A DNA stretch of 64,000 nucleotides, from NCBI GenBank assembly GCA_902603905.1, contig CACKWM010000002.1, positions 62,001-126,000 on the forward strand, written 5' to 3'. The stretch comes from an uncultured Pelagibacteraceae bacterium (GTDB taxonomy: Bacteria > Pseudomonadota > Alphaproteobacteria > Pelagibacterales > Pelagibacteraceae). Position numbers and translations under genes: made by a program. Shown piece after piece: positions 32,557-42,550 of the stretch (positions within the stretch are counted from its first letter, which is position 1; the number at the start of each line of letters is the position of its first letter). The notes under the pieces were generated by a model. That model was not told the origin of the DNA. It worked only from the letters and a program-made list of their open reading frames with translations, and searched no databases.

Positions 32557-33894
32557 ATGGAAAAAAAAATATTTATTAAAACATTTGGCTGTCAAATGAA
32601 TGAATACGATTCTGATCGTATATATGATTCAGTAAAAAAAATTGGTTTTAAAAAAACTAATGATCAAAAAAATGCAGATTGTTATGTTTTAAATACTTGC
32701 CATATAAGAGATAAAGCAAAAGAAAAAGTTTATCATGAAATCGGGAGAGTAAAAAAAATTTATAGAAGAAAAAAAAAACCAATTTTGATTGTTGCGGGTT
32801 GTGTAGCACAAGCAGAAAATCAAGAAATGTTAAAAAGAGAACCTTATATTGATATTGTAATTGGACCTCAGTCCTATCACAAAATTAATGAGTTATTAAA
32901 AAAATCAGCAACAAATCCTAAAAACGAAGAAACAGAATTTGATACAATTTCTAAATTTGAATATTTTGACAAAATAAAAAATACAGGTAATAAAGTTTCT
33001 GCTTTTTTGACTATTCAAGAAGGTTGTGACAAATTTTGTAACTTTTGTGTAGTACCGTTTACCAGAGGGCCTGAATATTCTAGACCATTAAAAAAAATAT
33101 TAAATGAAGCTGAAATTTTAATTAAAAATGGTGCTAAGGAAATTACCCTATTAGGACAAAATGTTAATGCTTATTCATATTTTGAAAATTCAAAAGAATA
33201 CAGAATTTCTAATTTAATTAATGAACTTGAAAAATATTCTGAGCTTAAGAGAATAAGATATACCACCTCACATCCAAGAGATATGACAGATGATTTAATT
33301 GACTGTTATTTGAATAATAAAAAATTAATGCCTTTTGTTCACTTACCTATTCAAAGTGGCTCGAACAAAATATTAAAGCTTATGAATAGAAAACATACAG
33401 TTGAAGACTATCTAAATATTTATGAAAGACTTAAAAAAATAAATCCTAAAATAGAATTTTCAAGTGATTTTATTATTTCTTATCCGGGTGAAACAAATGA
33501 TGATTTTAATGATACATTAAATTTAGTTAAAAAAATTAAATTTATAAATTCTTATTCATTTATATTTAGCCCTCGCCCAGGAACCAAAGCAGCTGAATTA
33601 AAATTAATAGACAACGAGGTATCTAAAGAAAGATTAAATGAAATTCAAAAAAACTTATTTAATTATCAAATAAACAAAAATAGATCTTTTGAAGGTAAGT
33701 CAGTGGAAGTATTAGTAGAAAATAGAATGCATAATCAGTTTAAATTGTTTGGCAGAAATGAATTTAATAATTCTGTAATATTTGAGGGTAATGAAAATAA
33801 TATTGGAAAAATTATCAAAGTTAAAATAGAAAATACTAATCAAAATAGTTTATTTGGAAAAATAGAAAATAATAAAAATATGAAAGCTGCATAA
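32557..33894 (+). CDS. miaB: tRNA-2-methylthio-N6-dimethylallyladenosine synthase
   Basis: FIKTFGCQMNEYDSDRI, EGCDKFCNFCVVPFTRGPEYSR. Confidence 0.97.
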   Translation: MEKKIFIKTFGCQMNEYDSDRIYDSVKKIGFKKTNDQKNADCYVLNTCHIRDKAKEKVYHEIGRVKKIYRRKKKPILIVAGCVAQAENQEMLKREPYIDIVIGPQSYHKINELLKKSATNPKNEETEFDTISKFEYFDKIKNTGNKVSAFLTIQEGCDKFCNFCVVPFTRGPEYSRPLKKILNEAEILIKNGAKEITLLGQNVNAYSYFENSKEYRISNLINELEKYSELKRIRYTTSHPRDMTDDLIDCYLNNKKLMPFVHLPIQSGSNKILKLMNRKHTVEDYLNIYERLKKINPKIEFSSDFIISYPGETNDDFNDTLNLVKKIKFINSYSFIFSPRPGTKAAELKLIDNEVSKERLNEIQKNLFNYQINKNRSFEGKSVEVLVENRMHNQFKLFGRNEFNNSVIFEGNENNIGKIIKVKIENTNQNSLFGKIENNKNMKAA

Positions 33895-33895
33895 T

Positions 33896-34903
33896 TTGAG
33901 TAAAATTTCTCCAAAAAAAATAGTTTCTAATTTAAAATTTGTTTATTCTGATAATGGAACTTTGAGTGTTATTTTTCAAAATAATGATCTTTTATTTGGT
34001 GTTACTGGGGAATTTAATGACAATTTAAGAGAATTAGAAAAAATAACTAAAGCAAACATATCTTCAAGAGGAAATTCAATTTTAATAAAAAGTGATCAAA
34101 AAAAAAATGAATTAATTAAAAATGCAATTAGATTTTTGGCTGAACAGTTCGTTATTAATGGAACTATTGAAAAAAAGGATATAATTTCATCTGTAAATAA
34201 ATTTATGATAGATGAAAAAATAAATAATTCTGGAAAAAATATTGAATATATTATTAAGACTCCAAAGAAATCTGTAATTCCAAGATCAGAAAAACAAAAA
34301 AAATATGTAAGATCACTTAAAGATAGTGAAATAATAATATCAACAGGCCCAGCTGGTACTGGCAAAACGTTCTTGGCAGTTGCAGTTGCTTTAACAATGT
34401 TACTTGATAAAAAAATTGAAAAAATAATCTTATCAAGGCCAGCTGTAGAAGCAGGAGAAAGATTGGGATTTTTACCCGGCGATATGCGTGAAAAAGTTGA
34501 CCCATATCTTAGACCATTATACGATTCTCTTTACGACCTTTTAGATTTTGAAAAAATACAAAAAAGAATTGAAATAGGGGATATTGAAATTGCACCTCTT
34601 GCTTTTATGAGAGGAAGAACACTAAAGAATTCTTTTGCAATTTTAGATGAAGCTCAAAATGCAACAGACACTCAAATAAAAATGTTTTTAACTAGAATTG
34701 GGGAAAATTCAAAAATTGTTATAAATGGAGATCCTTCCCAAATTGATTTACCAAATAAATCTTTATCAGGACTTAATCGATCAAAGAAACTATTAGGACA
34801 TATGAAAGAAATTTCTGTTGTTGACTTTGATCATAATGATGTAGTTAGACATCCTTTGGTGTCAAAGATAGTTAAGGCTTATTCAGATCAAAGTAATGAT
34901 TAA
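33896..34903 (+). CDS. PhoH-family ATPase
   Basis: ISTGPAGTGKTFLAVAVAL, ILSRPAVEAGERLGFLPGD, FAILDEAQNAT; TTG start. Confidence 0.96.
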   Translation: MSKISPKKIVSNLKFVYSDNGTLSVIFQNNDLLFGVTGEFNDNLRELEKITKANISSRGNSILIKSDQKKNELIKNAIRFLAEQFVINGTIEKKDIISSVNKFMIDEKINNSGKNIEYIIKTPKKSVIPRSEKQKKYVRSLKDSEIIISTGPAGTGKTFLAVAVALTMLLDKKIEKIILSRPAVEAGERLGFLPGDMREKVDPYLRPLYDSLYDLLDFEKIQKRIEIGDIEIAPLAFMRGRTLKNSFAILDEAQNATDTQIKMFLTRIGENSKIVINGDPSQIDLPNKSLSGLNRSKKLLGHMKEISVVDFDHNDVVRHPLVSKIVKAYSDQSND

Positions 34904-35342
34904 AGCCAATGTAGTTTTAGATACTCCTATTTGGGGGAAAAAAATAAAAAAACCAAATATTTATATTAAAAAAAGATTAAATTTACTTTCTAAATTAAGC
35001 CCTTTTAAAAATAAAATACATGAATTTACTATCTTTCTTACAAACAATAAAAAAATGAAAAGTCTAAATAATCAATTTAGAAAAAAAAATAAAACAACAG
35101 ATGTTCTTTCATTTCCATTTAATTATAAATTTAATAAAAATTCATATTTAGGTGATATAGCCATAAGTTATGAAATTGTTAATAAGAGATCAATCAAGTC
35201 AAATTTTTTTTTAGAATTCGATAAAATGTGGATACATGGATATTTGCATATACTTGGATATGATCACAATAAATTAAGAAATTTTAAAAAAATGAGTAAA
35301 AAAGAAAATTTAATATTAAACTATTTTTACAATAAAAATTGA
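34896..35342 (+). CDS. ybeY: Endoribonuclease YbeY
   Basis: KTTDVLSFPF, WIHGYLHILGYDH motif. Confidence 0.95.
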   Translation: MIKANVVLDTPIWGKKIKKPNIYIKKRLNLLSKLSPFKNKIHEFTIFLTNNKKMKSLNNQFRKKNKTTDVLSFPFNYKFNKNSYLGDIAISYEIVNKRSIKSNFFLEFDKMWIHGYLHILGYDHNKLRNFKKMSKKENLILNYFYNKN

Positions 35343-36886
35343 AATCAATATTAACTCATAAACTTTTGATATATGTAATACCTTTTTTTTTAGGTGTATT
35401 TACATCATTTAGTCTACCGCCTTATAATTTTTTAATAATAAATTTTATAACATTTCCATTTTTATTATTTTTTCTTATTTATAATTTTAAGAAATCAAAA
35501 TGGATTTCGTTCAAAATAGGATGGTTATTTGGTTTTGGCTATTTTATTCTAAATCTTTATTGGATCACCTATGCACTTACTTTTGAAGAAATTTTTAAAC
35601 CTTTAATACCCTTTGCATTAATTCTTATTCCTTTATTTTTAGGAATTTTTTATGGTTTTGGTACTTTAATTTGTTCATTCTTTAATTTAAAAAAAAATTT
35701 TTCAACAATTTTAGTTTTTGCAACAATTTTTTCTCTAATTGAATTTATTAGAGGTTTTGTTCTGGGCGGCTTTCCTTGGAATATGATAGTTTATAGTTGG
35801 ACGAATTATTTACATCATATACAAATACTTTCACTAGTTGGAACCTATTCTTTTAACTTAATATCTATAACTATTTTTTTATTACCTTTTTTAATTTTTT
35901 TTAAAAAAGAAATAAAATTAAAAGTGTTTATAATTTTGCTTTTATTATTTATTTTGATTTGCAATGGTTTTTATGGGTATATAAAAATTAAAAATGATGA
36001 AAAATTATATACAGAACTTAAAGATTTCAAAATAAAGATAGTCTCTCCAAAAATATCAATTAATAGATTTTTTCAACCTGATAATGAAGGTGCTATAATT
36101 GAAGAATTAATTAAATTAAGTAATCCTAACAATTTGGATAAGACCATCTTTGTTTTTCCTGAGGGAGCTTTAGCAGGTGTTAACCTTAATAAATTGAAAA
36201 ATTTTAAAGAAATATTTTTAAAAAAATTTTCAGAAAAACATAAAATTATAATGGGAATAAATACTGAAAAAAAAGTAGAAAATTCTTTTAAAATATATAA
36301 TTCAATGGTTATTTTAGATAATGAACTAAATTTAATAAGTGAATATAATAAAATTAAGCTAGTTCCCTTTGGTGAATTTTTACCTTTTGAAAATTTTTTT
36401 AAAAAATTTGGTTTAAAAAAAGTTGGTTATGGTTATCAATCATTTAGTGTTGGGAATGAAAGAAAACCCATATCTTTTGGTTTTAATAATTTGAATTTTA
36501 TCCCCTTAATTTGTTATGAAATAATTTATTCTGGTAAAATTAGTTTATTTCAAGATGAAGCTAATTTTATTATTAATATTTCTGAGGACGGCTGGTTTGG
36601 AGAATCTATAGGTCCACATCAACATTTTTCACACACTATTTTTAGAGCCGTAGAAGAAGGTAAAAATATAATTAGATCAACAAATAATGGTATTTCGGCA
36701 TATATAGATAGTAATGGCATTGTAATTTCTAAGCTAGAGTCAACCAAAAAGGGAGTTATTGAAATAAATAATTATAAAAAATTTAATGAGACTCTTTTTT
36801 CAAAATTTGGTAACAAGATATTTTTTTATATAATATTATTTTATGTTATTACAATTTTTTTAATCAAAAGATGGGAGAATAAATGA
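35339..36886 (+). CDS. lnt: Apolipoprotein N-acyltransferase
   Basis: [29 protein letters not shown], follows ybeY. Confidence 0.94.
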   Translation: MKSILTHKLLIYVIPFFLGVFTSFSLPPYNFLIINFITFPFLLFFLIYNFKKSKWISFKIGWLFGFGYFILNLYWITYALTFEEIFKPLIPFALILIPLFLGIFYGFGTLICSFFNLKKNFSTILVFATIFSLIEFIRGFVLGGFPWNMIVYSWTNYLHHIQILSLVGTYSFNLISITIFLLPFLIFFKKEIKLKVFIILLLLFILICNGFYGYIKIKNDEKLYTELKDFKIKIVSPKISINRFFQPDNEGAIIEELIKLSNPNNLDKTIFVFPEGALAGVNLNKLKNFKEIFLKKFSEKHKIIMGINTEKKVENSFKIYNSMVILDNELNLISEYNKIKLVPFGEFLPFENFFKKFGLKKVGYGYQSFSVGNERKPISFGFNNLNFIPLICYEIIYSGKISLFQDEANFIINISEDGWFGESIGPHQHFSHTIFRAVEEGKNIIRSTNNGISAYIDSNGIVISKLESTKKGVIEINNYKKFNETLFSKFGNKIFFYIILFYVITIFLIKRWENK

Positions 36887-38046
36887 AGAAAGATTTTTTA
36901 TTTACGAGTGAGTCAGTTTCAGAAGGACATCCAGATAAAGTCTGTGATAGAATATCAGATATGGTTGTTGATACTTATTTAAGCTCAGAACCACAATCAA
37001 GAGTAGCATGTGAAACATTAACAACTACAAACAAAGTTGTTTTAGCAGGTGAAACACGAGGACCAAATATTAATAGAGATGATTTAATTTCAAAGGTAAG
37101 AGAATGTATTAAAGACATTGGTTATGATCAAAAAGGTTTTACATGGAAAGAAGCGACTAAAATAGAAAGTCATCTCCATTCCCAATCTTCAGATATTGCT
37201 ATGGGAGTAGACTCATCTGGAAATAAAGATGAAGGAGCAGGAGATCAAGGTATAATGTTTGGTTATGCTTGTAATGAAACAGATGTTTTGATGCCAGCAC
37301 CAATTCATTATTCACACAAAATTCTAAGACTTATGGCGGAAGATAGAAAGTCAGGAAAGCTAAAAAATATAGAACCAGATTCTAAAAGTCAAATTACAAT
37401 TGAATATAAAGATGGAAAACCAGCATCAGTTAAATCAGTTGTTATTTCAACGCAACATTCAGCTGATATAAATCAATCTCAAGTTAGAGAATTAGTGAAA
37501 CCATATATTGAAAAATCAATTCCAAAAAATTTAATAAATGGATTAGATGATACAGAAATTTATGTTAATCCAACAGGTAATTTTGTTATAGGAGGACCAG
37601 ATGGAGATAGTGGACTAACAGGAAGAAAGATCATTGTTGATACTTACGGAGGCGCCGCACCTCACGGTGGAGGAGCTTTTTCTGGAAAAGATCCAACAAA
37701 AGTAGATAGATCAGCAGCTTATGCCGCAAGATATCTTGCAAAAAATGTTGTGGCCTCAAAAATTGCAGACAAATGTCTAATTCAACTTGCCTACGCGATA
37801 GGTGTATCTAAACCGCTATCTATTTATGTTGATCTTTTTGCTAATGATGAAGAAAAAAATAAACATGTGGAAAAACTGATTAATGAAAATTTTGATTTAA
37901 GCCCAAGAGGAATAAGGGAAATGTTAGGCTTGAATAAAGCTATATATCAAAAAACGGCAGCTTATGGACATTTTGGTAGAGATTCTGAATCAGATGGATC
38001 TTTTTCATGGGAAAAAACTGATAAAAAGGACGTTTTTTGCAAGTAA
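36883..38046 (+). CDS. metK: S-adenosylmethionine synthetase
   Basis: [51 protein letters not shown] overlaps the lnt stop. Confidence 0.99.
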   Translation: MKKDFLFTSESVSEGHPDKVCDRISDMVVDTYLSSEPQSRVACETLTTTNKVVLAGETRGPNINRDDLISKVRECIKDIGYDQKGFTWKEATKIESHLHSQSSDIAMGVDSSGNKDEGAGDQGIMFGYACNETDVLMPAPIHYSHKILRLMAEDRKSGKLKNIEPDSKSQITIEYKDGKPASVKSVVISTQHSADINQSQVRELVKPYIEKSIPKNLINGLDDTEIYVNPTGNFVIGGPDGDSGLTGRKIIVDTYGGAAPHGGGAFSGKDPTKVDRSAAYAARYLAKNVVASKIADKCLIQLAYAIGVSKPLSIYVDLFANDEEKNKHVEKLINENFDLSPRGIREMLGLNKAIYQKTAAYGHFGRDSESDGSFSWEKTDKKDVFCK

Positions 38047-38100
38047 TAAGTTGAAAATTAGAAAAAAATAAATATATTCACCGTACATTGTTGAAATATC

Positions 38101-38127
38101 AAAATGGGCCTCGGCCCATTTTTTTTT
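38101..38127 (+). promoter_or_regulatory. Terminator/attenuator-like hairpin in the nusA 5' leader
   Basis: AAAATGGGC-CTCG-GCCCATTTT followed by a further TTTTT, then SD GGAGG at 38128-38132 and ATG at 38143; 9-bp stem. Confidence 0.8.
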
Positions 38128-38142
38128 GGAGGCAACAAAACT

Positions 38143-39696
38143 ATGTTAAATAAAAGAGCAGATAAACTAGAACTATTAAGAATAGCTGAGGCTGTAGCTT
38201 TAGAAAAATCTATAGATAAAGAGTTAATTATAAGTTCTATGGAAACAGGTATTGCAAAAGCTGCTAAATCAAAATTTGGCCAAGATAATGAAATTAAAGT
38301 TTTAATTAATAGAGATAATGGAGATATAGGAATTTTTAGAAAATTGATAATTGTTGAAAAACCAGAAAATATAAATACCGAAATAAGCCTTCAAAATGCA
38401 ATTATTTTAAGTGAAGAAAATAAAACTAAAAAAATTGGAGATGAAGTTTTACAAACACTGCCTTCATTTGATTTTGGAAGGATTGCTGCACAAACAGCAA
38501 AACAAGTAATTAGTTTTAACGTTAGAGAAGCTGAAAGAGAAAGGCAATATAATGATTTTATAGACAAGAAAGAAACAATTCTAAGTGGTATTGTAAAACG
38601 TTTAGAATTTGGAAATGTTATTGTTGACCTTGGAAAAGCTGAAGCAATAATTCAAAAAAATGAAATGATACCAAGGGAAAACATAAAAGCAGGAGACCGT
38701 ATAAAAGCTTATTGTTGTGATGTTAGAAGAGAAAGTAGAGGACAACAAATATTTTTATCTAGAGCTCATCCTAAGTTTATGGAAAAATTATTTATCCAAG
38801 AAGTTCCAGAAATTTATGATGGACTAATCGAAATTAAATCCTCTGCAAGAGATCCTGGAAGTAGGGCAAAAATTTGTGTTAAGGCAATAGACACATCTTT
38901 AGATCCTGTTGGTGCATGCGTAGGAATGAGAGGATCAAGAGTTCAAGCGGTAGTTAATGAATTACAAGGAGAAAAAATTGACATTGTTAATTGGTCAGAG
39001 GATCCAGCTATTGTAGTTTCAAATGCACTATCTCCTGCTGAAGTACAAAGAGTGAATGTTGATAATGTTTCAAAAAGGTTAGATGTAATTTTAACTGAAG
39101 AAAATTTAAGTAAAGCAATCGGAAGAAGGGGCCAAAATGTGAGATTAGCAACCAAATTAATGAATTATGAAATTAACATAATGACTGATCAAGAAGACTC
39201 TGAAAGAAGACAAGTAGAATTTAAGGAAAAGACCGAAAATTTTGTAAAAAATTTAGAATTAGATGAAACATTAGGTCAGTTGCTTGTTGCCGAAGGTTTT
39301 TCATCAATAGATGATATTAAAGATAGTTTGCCAGAAGCTTTAATGAAAATTGAAGGAATTGAAGAAGAAACTGCTAAAGCGCTGATTGAAAGAGCAAAAG
39401 AATTTTATCAAAAAGATCAAGCAGAAATTTCAAATAGAATTAAAGATTTAGGATTGGATAATGAATTGATAAATCATAAAGGATTAACACCAGGAATGCT
39501 TGTTACACTTGGTGAACAAAAAATTTTAACATTGTCAGATTTTGCAGATCTTGCGTCTGATGAATTAACTGGCGGTTATGACATAGTTAAAGGCGAGAGA
39601 GTTAAAATTAATGGTTATTTGGAAGAATTCGCTTTATCAAAAAATGAATCAGATGAATTAATTATGTCCGCAAGAAACAAAATTTACAAAGATTGA
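38143..39696 (+). CDS. nusA: Transcription termination/antitermination protein NusA
   Basis: MLNKRADKLELLRIAEAVALEKSID start after GGAGG; S1/KH motifs DPVGACVGMRGSRVQ, AIGRRGQNVRLA. Confidence 0.97.
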   Translation: MLNKRADKLELLRIAEAVALEKSIDKELIISSMETGIAKAAKSKFGQDNEIKVLINRDNGDIGIFRKLIIVEKPENINTEISLQNAIILSEENKTKKIGDEVLQTLPSFDFGRIAAQTAKQVISFNVREAERERQYNDFIDKKETILSGIVKRLEFGNVIVDLGKAEAIIQKNEMIPRENIKAGDRIKAYCCDVRRESRGQQIFLSRAHPKFMEKLFIQEVPEIYDGLIEIKSSARDPGSRAKICVKAIDTSLDPVGACVGMRGSRVQAVVNELQGEKIDIVNWSEDPAIVVSNALSPAEVQRVNVDNVSKRLDVILTEENLSKAIGRRGQNVRLATKLMNYEINIMTDQEDSERRQVEFKEKTENFVKNLELDETLGQLLVAEGFSSIDDIKDSLPEALMKIEGIEEETAKALIERAKEFYQKDQAEISNRIKDLGLDNELINHKGLTPGMLVTLGEQKILTLSDFADLASDELTGGYDIVKGERVKINGYLEEFALSKNESDELIMSARNKIYKD

Positions 39697-39706
39697 GTGA
39701 TGAAAT

Positions 39707-41920
39707 ATGACAAAAAAAACAAAATTAACACTTTCTGGAATTGCAAAAAAATCTATTGAAAATATAGAATTAGCTAAGACTCAAAGTAAAAATACAGTAG
39801 TTATTGAAAAAAAAACAAGTAGATTTGGTGGAAAAAGTTCATTTAATAGATCTCCTGACCAAAGTCACAAACAGCAAAAAAAATCTTTTTTTTCTCCAAA
39901 ACCTAAAGGATTTTCTAAACCTCAAACTCCAATTAATAATAATTTTGAAAAACGTAAACTTGCGGAACAAAGAGCCACTAGAAGAGTCAAAGGTGAATTA
40001 ACAACTAAAGATCCAAAAGCAAAATTAGGGTCAAAAAAGAGAGAATTAAAACTTACGATTTCTAGAGCTTTAAATGATGAAATTGAAACGCGATCAAGAA
40101 GTTTAGCTTCTTTGAAGAGAGCAAAACAAAAAGAAAATAGAGATATTAAAAAAAAGGAAACTCAAGAAAATTTTAAACCTGTAAAAAGAAATGTAAATAT
40201 TCCTGAGTCAATAACCGTTAGAGACTTGGCAAATAGAATGGCAGAACAATCCAGTAGTTTGATTAAACACTTGCTTGGCATGGGTGTTACAGTAACAATT
40301 AATCAGAGTCTTGCAGCTGATACTGCTGAATATTTGGTTAAAGAGTTTGGTCATCATCCAATAAGAGAAAACAAAGCAGAAGAAATAATTCAAAAAATTA
40401 AAGAATCTAGATCTGAAAATTTAAAAAATAGACCTCCGATTGTTACAGTGATGGGTCATGTAGACCATGGAAAAACATCATTATTAGATGTTTTGAGAAG
40501 TACAAATGTTGTATCTGGTGAATTTGGCGGAATCACTCAACACATAGGAGCTTATCAAATAGAACATAATTCAAATAAATTAACATTTATTGACACACCA
40601 GGTCATGCAGCATTTACTGAGATGAGAGCTAGAGGTTCAAAATTAACTGATGTGGTTGTATTAGTAGTTGCTGCGGATGATGGTGTTAAACCACAAACAA
40701 TAGAATCTATAAAACATGCTAAAGCTGCAAAAGTACCAATAGTTGTGGCTATTAATAAATGTGATTTGCCAGAAGCAGATCCACAAAAAATTAAAAACCA
40801 ATTATTAGAACATGAATTAATTGCGGAAGAGTTATCAGGAGATACTTTGATGATTGAGATATCCACCAAAACAAAAAAAAATTTAGATAAACTTGTTGAG
40901 TCCATAGTTTTACAAGCAGAAATTTTAGATTTAAAAACTGATTTTGAGTCAAAAGCAACAGGCATAGTTTTAGAATCAAAAATTGATATAGGAAGAGGTC
41001 CGGTTGCAACAGTTATTATTACTTCAGGAACATTAAAAAAAGGTGATTATTTTGTAAGTGGTCTAAAGTGGGGAAAAGTTAGAGCATTGATAAATGATAA
41101 TGGAAAAAATGTTAACGAAGCTTCACCAGCTTCACCAGTTGAAATACTTGGAATTAATGGAGCAGCTAAAGCTGGTGATGATTTTTTAGTTTTGGAAACT
41201 GAAAAAGAAACTAAATCATTAGCTGAAGCAAGAATTCATGAAACTCAAGATGGTAAAAATCCTCTAACATTTGCAACTCAAGAGTCAGCTTTTAAAGATA
41301 AAGTTTCAGAAGAGCTTAATATAATTATAAAATCTGATGTACATGGTTCGTCAGAGGCTATAAAAGGAGCAATCTCACAAATAAAACATGAAGAAGTTAA
41401 GCCTAACATTATACTATCTGACATCGGAATGGTTACAGAAACAGATATCACTTTAGCAAAAGCATCTAATGCTGTTTTAGTTGCATTTAATGTTAAACCA
41501 ACAAAAGAAGCAAAACAGCTTGCTGAAAAAGAAAAAATTACAATTTCTTCATACAATATAATTTATGAAGTTTTGGAATTTATTAAAAAAAGAATGTCTG
41601 GATTATTAGCGCCAGATATAAGTGAACAAGTAGTTGGATCGGCGGAAATACTAGAAATATTCAAAGTTTCTAAAGCTGGAAAAGTTGCTGGTTCTAAAGT
41701 AACTGATGGTGAAGTTTTAAGTACATCTAATGCAAGATTAATAAGAGATGGTGCCATTATCTATACAGGTAAAATAGCCAGTATTTACAGAGAAAAAAAT
41801 CAAGTTAAGCAAGTGGCAGCAGGACAGGAATGCGGAATAACATTAAAAGACTTTAGTGATTATCAAAAAAAAGACATAATAGAGGCATTTAACTCCACAA
41901 CAACTCAGAGAATGATATAA
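39707..41920 (+). CDS. infB: Translation initiation factor IF-2
   Basis: PPIVTVMGHVDHGKTSLLDVLR, DTPGHAAFTEMRARG, NKCD. Confidence 0.99.
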   Translation: MTKKTKLTLSGIAKKSIENIELAKTQSKNTVVIEKKTSRFGGKSSFNRSPDQSHKQQKKSFFSPKPKGFSKPQTPINNNFEKRKLAEQRATRRVKGELTTKDPKAKLGSKKRELKLTISRALNDEIETRSRSLASLKRAKQKENRDIKKKETQENFKPVKRNVNIPESITVRDLANRMAEQSSSLIKHLLGMGVTVTINQSLAADTAEYLVKEFGHHPIRENKAEEIIQKIKESRSENLKNRPPIVTVMGHVDHGKTSLLDVLRSTNVVSGEFGGITQHIGAYQIEHNSNKLTFIDTPGHAAFTEMRARGSKLTDVVVLVVAADDGVKPQTIESIKHAKAAKVPIVVAINKCDLPEADPQKIKNQLLEHELIAEELSGDTLMIEISTKTKKNLDKLVESIVLQAEILDLKTDFESKATGIVLESKIDIGRGPVATVIITSGTLKKGDYFVSGLKWGKVRALINDNGKNVNEASPASPVEILGINGAAKAGDDFLVLETEKETKSLAEARIHETQDGKNPLTFATQESAFKDKVSEELNIIIKSDVHGSSEAIKGAISQIKHEEVKPNIILSDIGMVTETDITLAKASNAVLVAFNVKPTKEAKQLAEKEKITISSYNIIYEVLEFIKKRMSGLLAPDISEQVVGSAEILEIFKVSKAGKVAGSKVTDGEVLSTSNARLIRDGAIIYTGKIASIYREKNQVKQVAAGQECGITLKDFSDYQKKDIIEAFNSTTTQRMI

Positions 41921-42288
41921 TGAGAAATAAATTAGGAAAACCAGTCACTCAAAGACAATTACGTGTTGGGGAAATGATAAAACAATCATTAGGAATGATT
42001 TTTGTTAGAAATGAAGCTAAGGTGCCAAATTTAGAAACAAACAGTATTACAGTGACAGAAGTAAAAATGAGTCCAGACCTTAAAATTGCAAAGGCATATG
42101 TTCTTCCATTAGGAGGAGAAGGAGCTGAAGAAAAAATTAATAAATTAAAAGAGTATTCATTTTTAGTTAGAAAAACACTATCTAAGAAAATTTTTATGAA
42201 ATTTTTACCAAAATTAATTTTTACTAAAGATGATTCATTTGAATATGCTGAAAAAATAGAAAATTTAATAAAACAAACAAATAAATAG
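41920..42288 (+). CDS. rbfA: Ribosome-binding factor A
   Basis: TQRQLRVGEMIKQSL, VTEVKMSPDLKIAKAYV. Confidence 0.93.
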   Translation: MRNKLGKPVTQRQLRVGEMIKQSLGMIFVRNEAKVPNLETNSITVTEVKMSPDLKIAKAYVLPLGGEGAEEKINKLKEYSFLVRKTLSKKIFMKFLPKLIFTKDDSFEYAEKIENLIKQTNK

Positions 42289-42301
42289 GAAAAGATATAA
42301 T

Positions 42302-42550
42302 ATGACAAAAAAAACAAAAGAATTAGCAATGCATGAAAAAGATACTGGATCTTCAGAAATCCAGATTGCATTGCTCACAGAAAAAATTGAAAATCTTTCA
42401 AAACACATCAAACAATTTCAAAAAGATAAACATTCTTCAGTTGGATTATTAAAAGCAGTGAATAGAAGAAAAAAGTTGTTGGATTATTTAAAAAGAAACA
42501 AGATAGATTCATATAAAAATGTATTAACCAAATTAAATTTAAGGAAATAA
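42302..42550 (+). CDS. rpsO: Ribosomal protein S15
   Basis: DTGSSEIQIALLTEKIENLSKHIKQFQKDKHSSVGLLKAVNRRKKLLDYLK. Confidence 0.98.
   Translation: MTKKTKELAMHEKDTGSSEIQIALLTEKIENLSKHIKQFQKDKHSSVGLLKAVNRRKKLLDYLKRNKIDSYKNVLTKLNLRK

Noticed and set aside
36850-36890. Possible SAM riboswitch upstream of metK
   Set aside because: metK ATG overlaps the lnt stop codon (ATGA); no non-coding leader is present
40603-40965. 120-aa ORF antisense to infB, plus similar short antisense ORFs elsewhere in the track
   Set aside because: All lie within confident coding genes and have no recognised motif
41119-41140. Short tandem repeat GCTTCACCA GCTTCACCA in infB
   Set aside because: Two in-frame copies within a coding region (ASPASP); no sign of function or expansion
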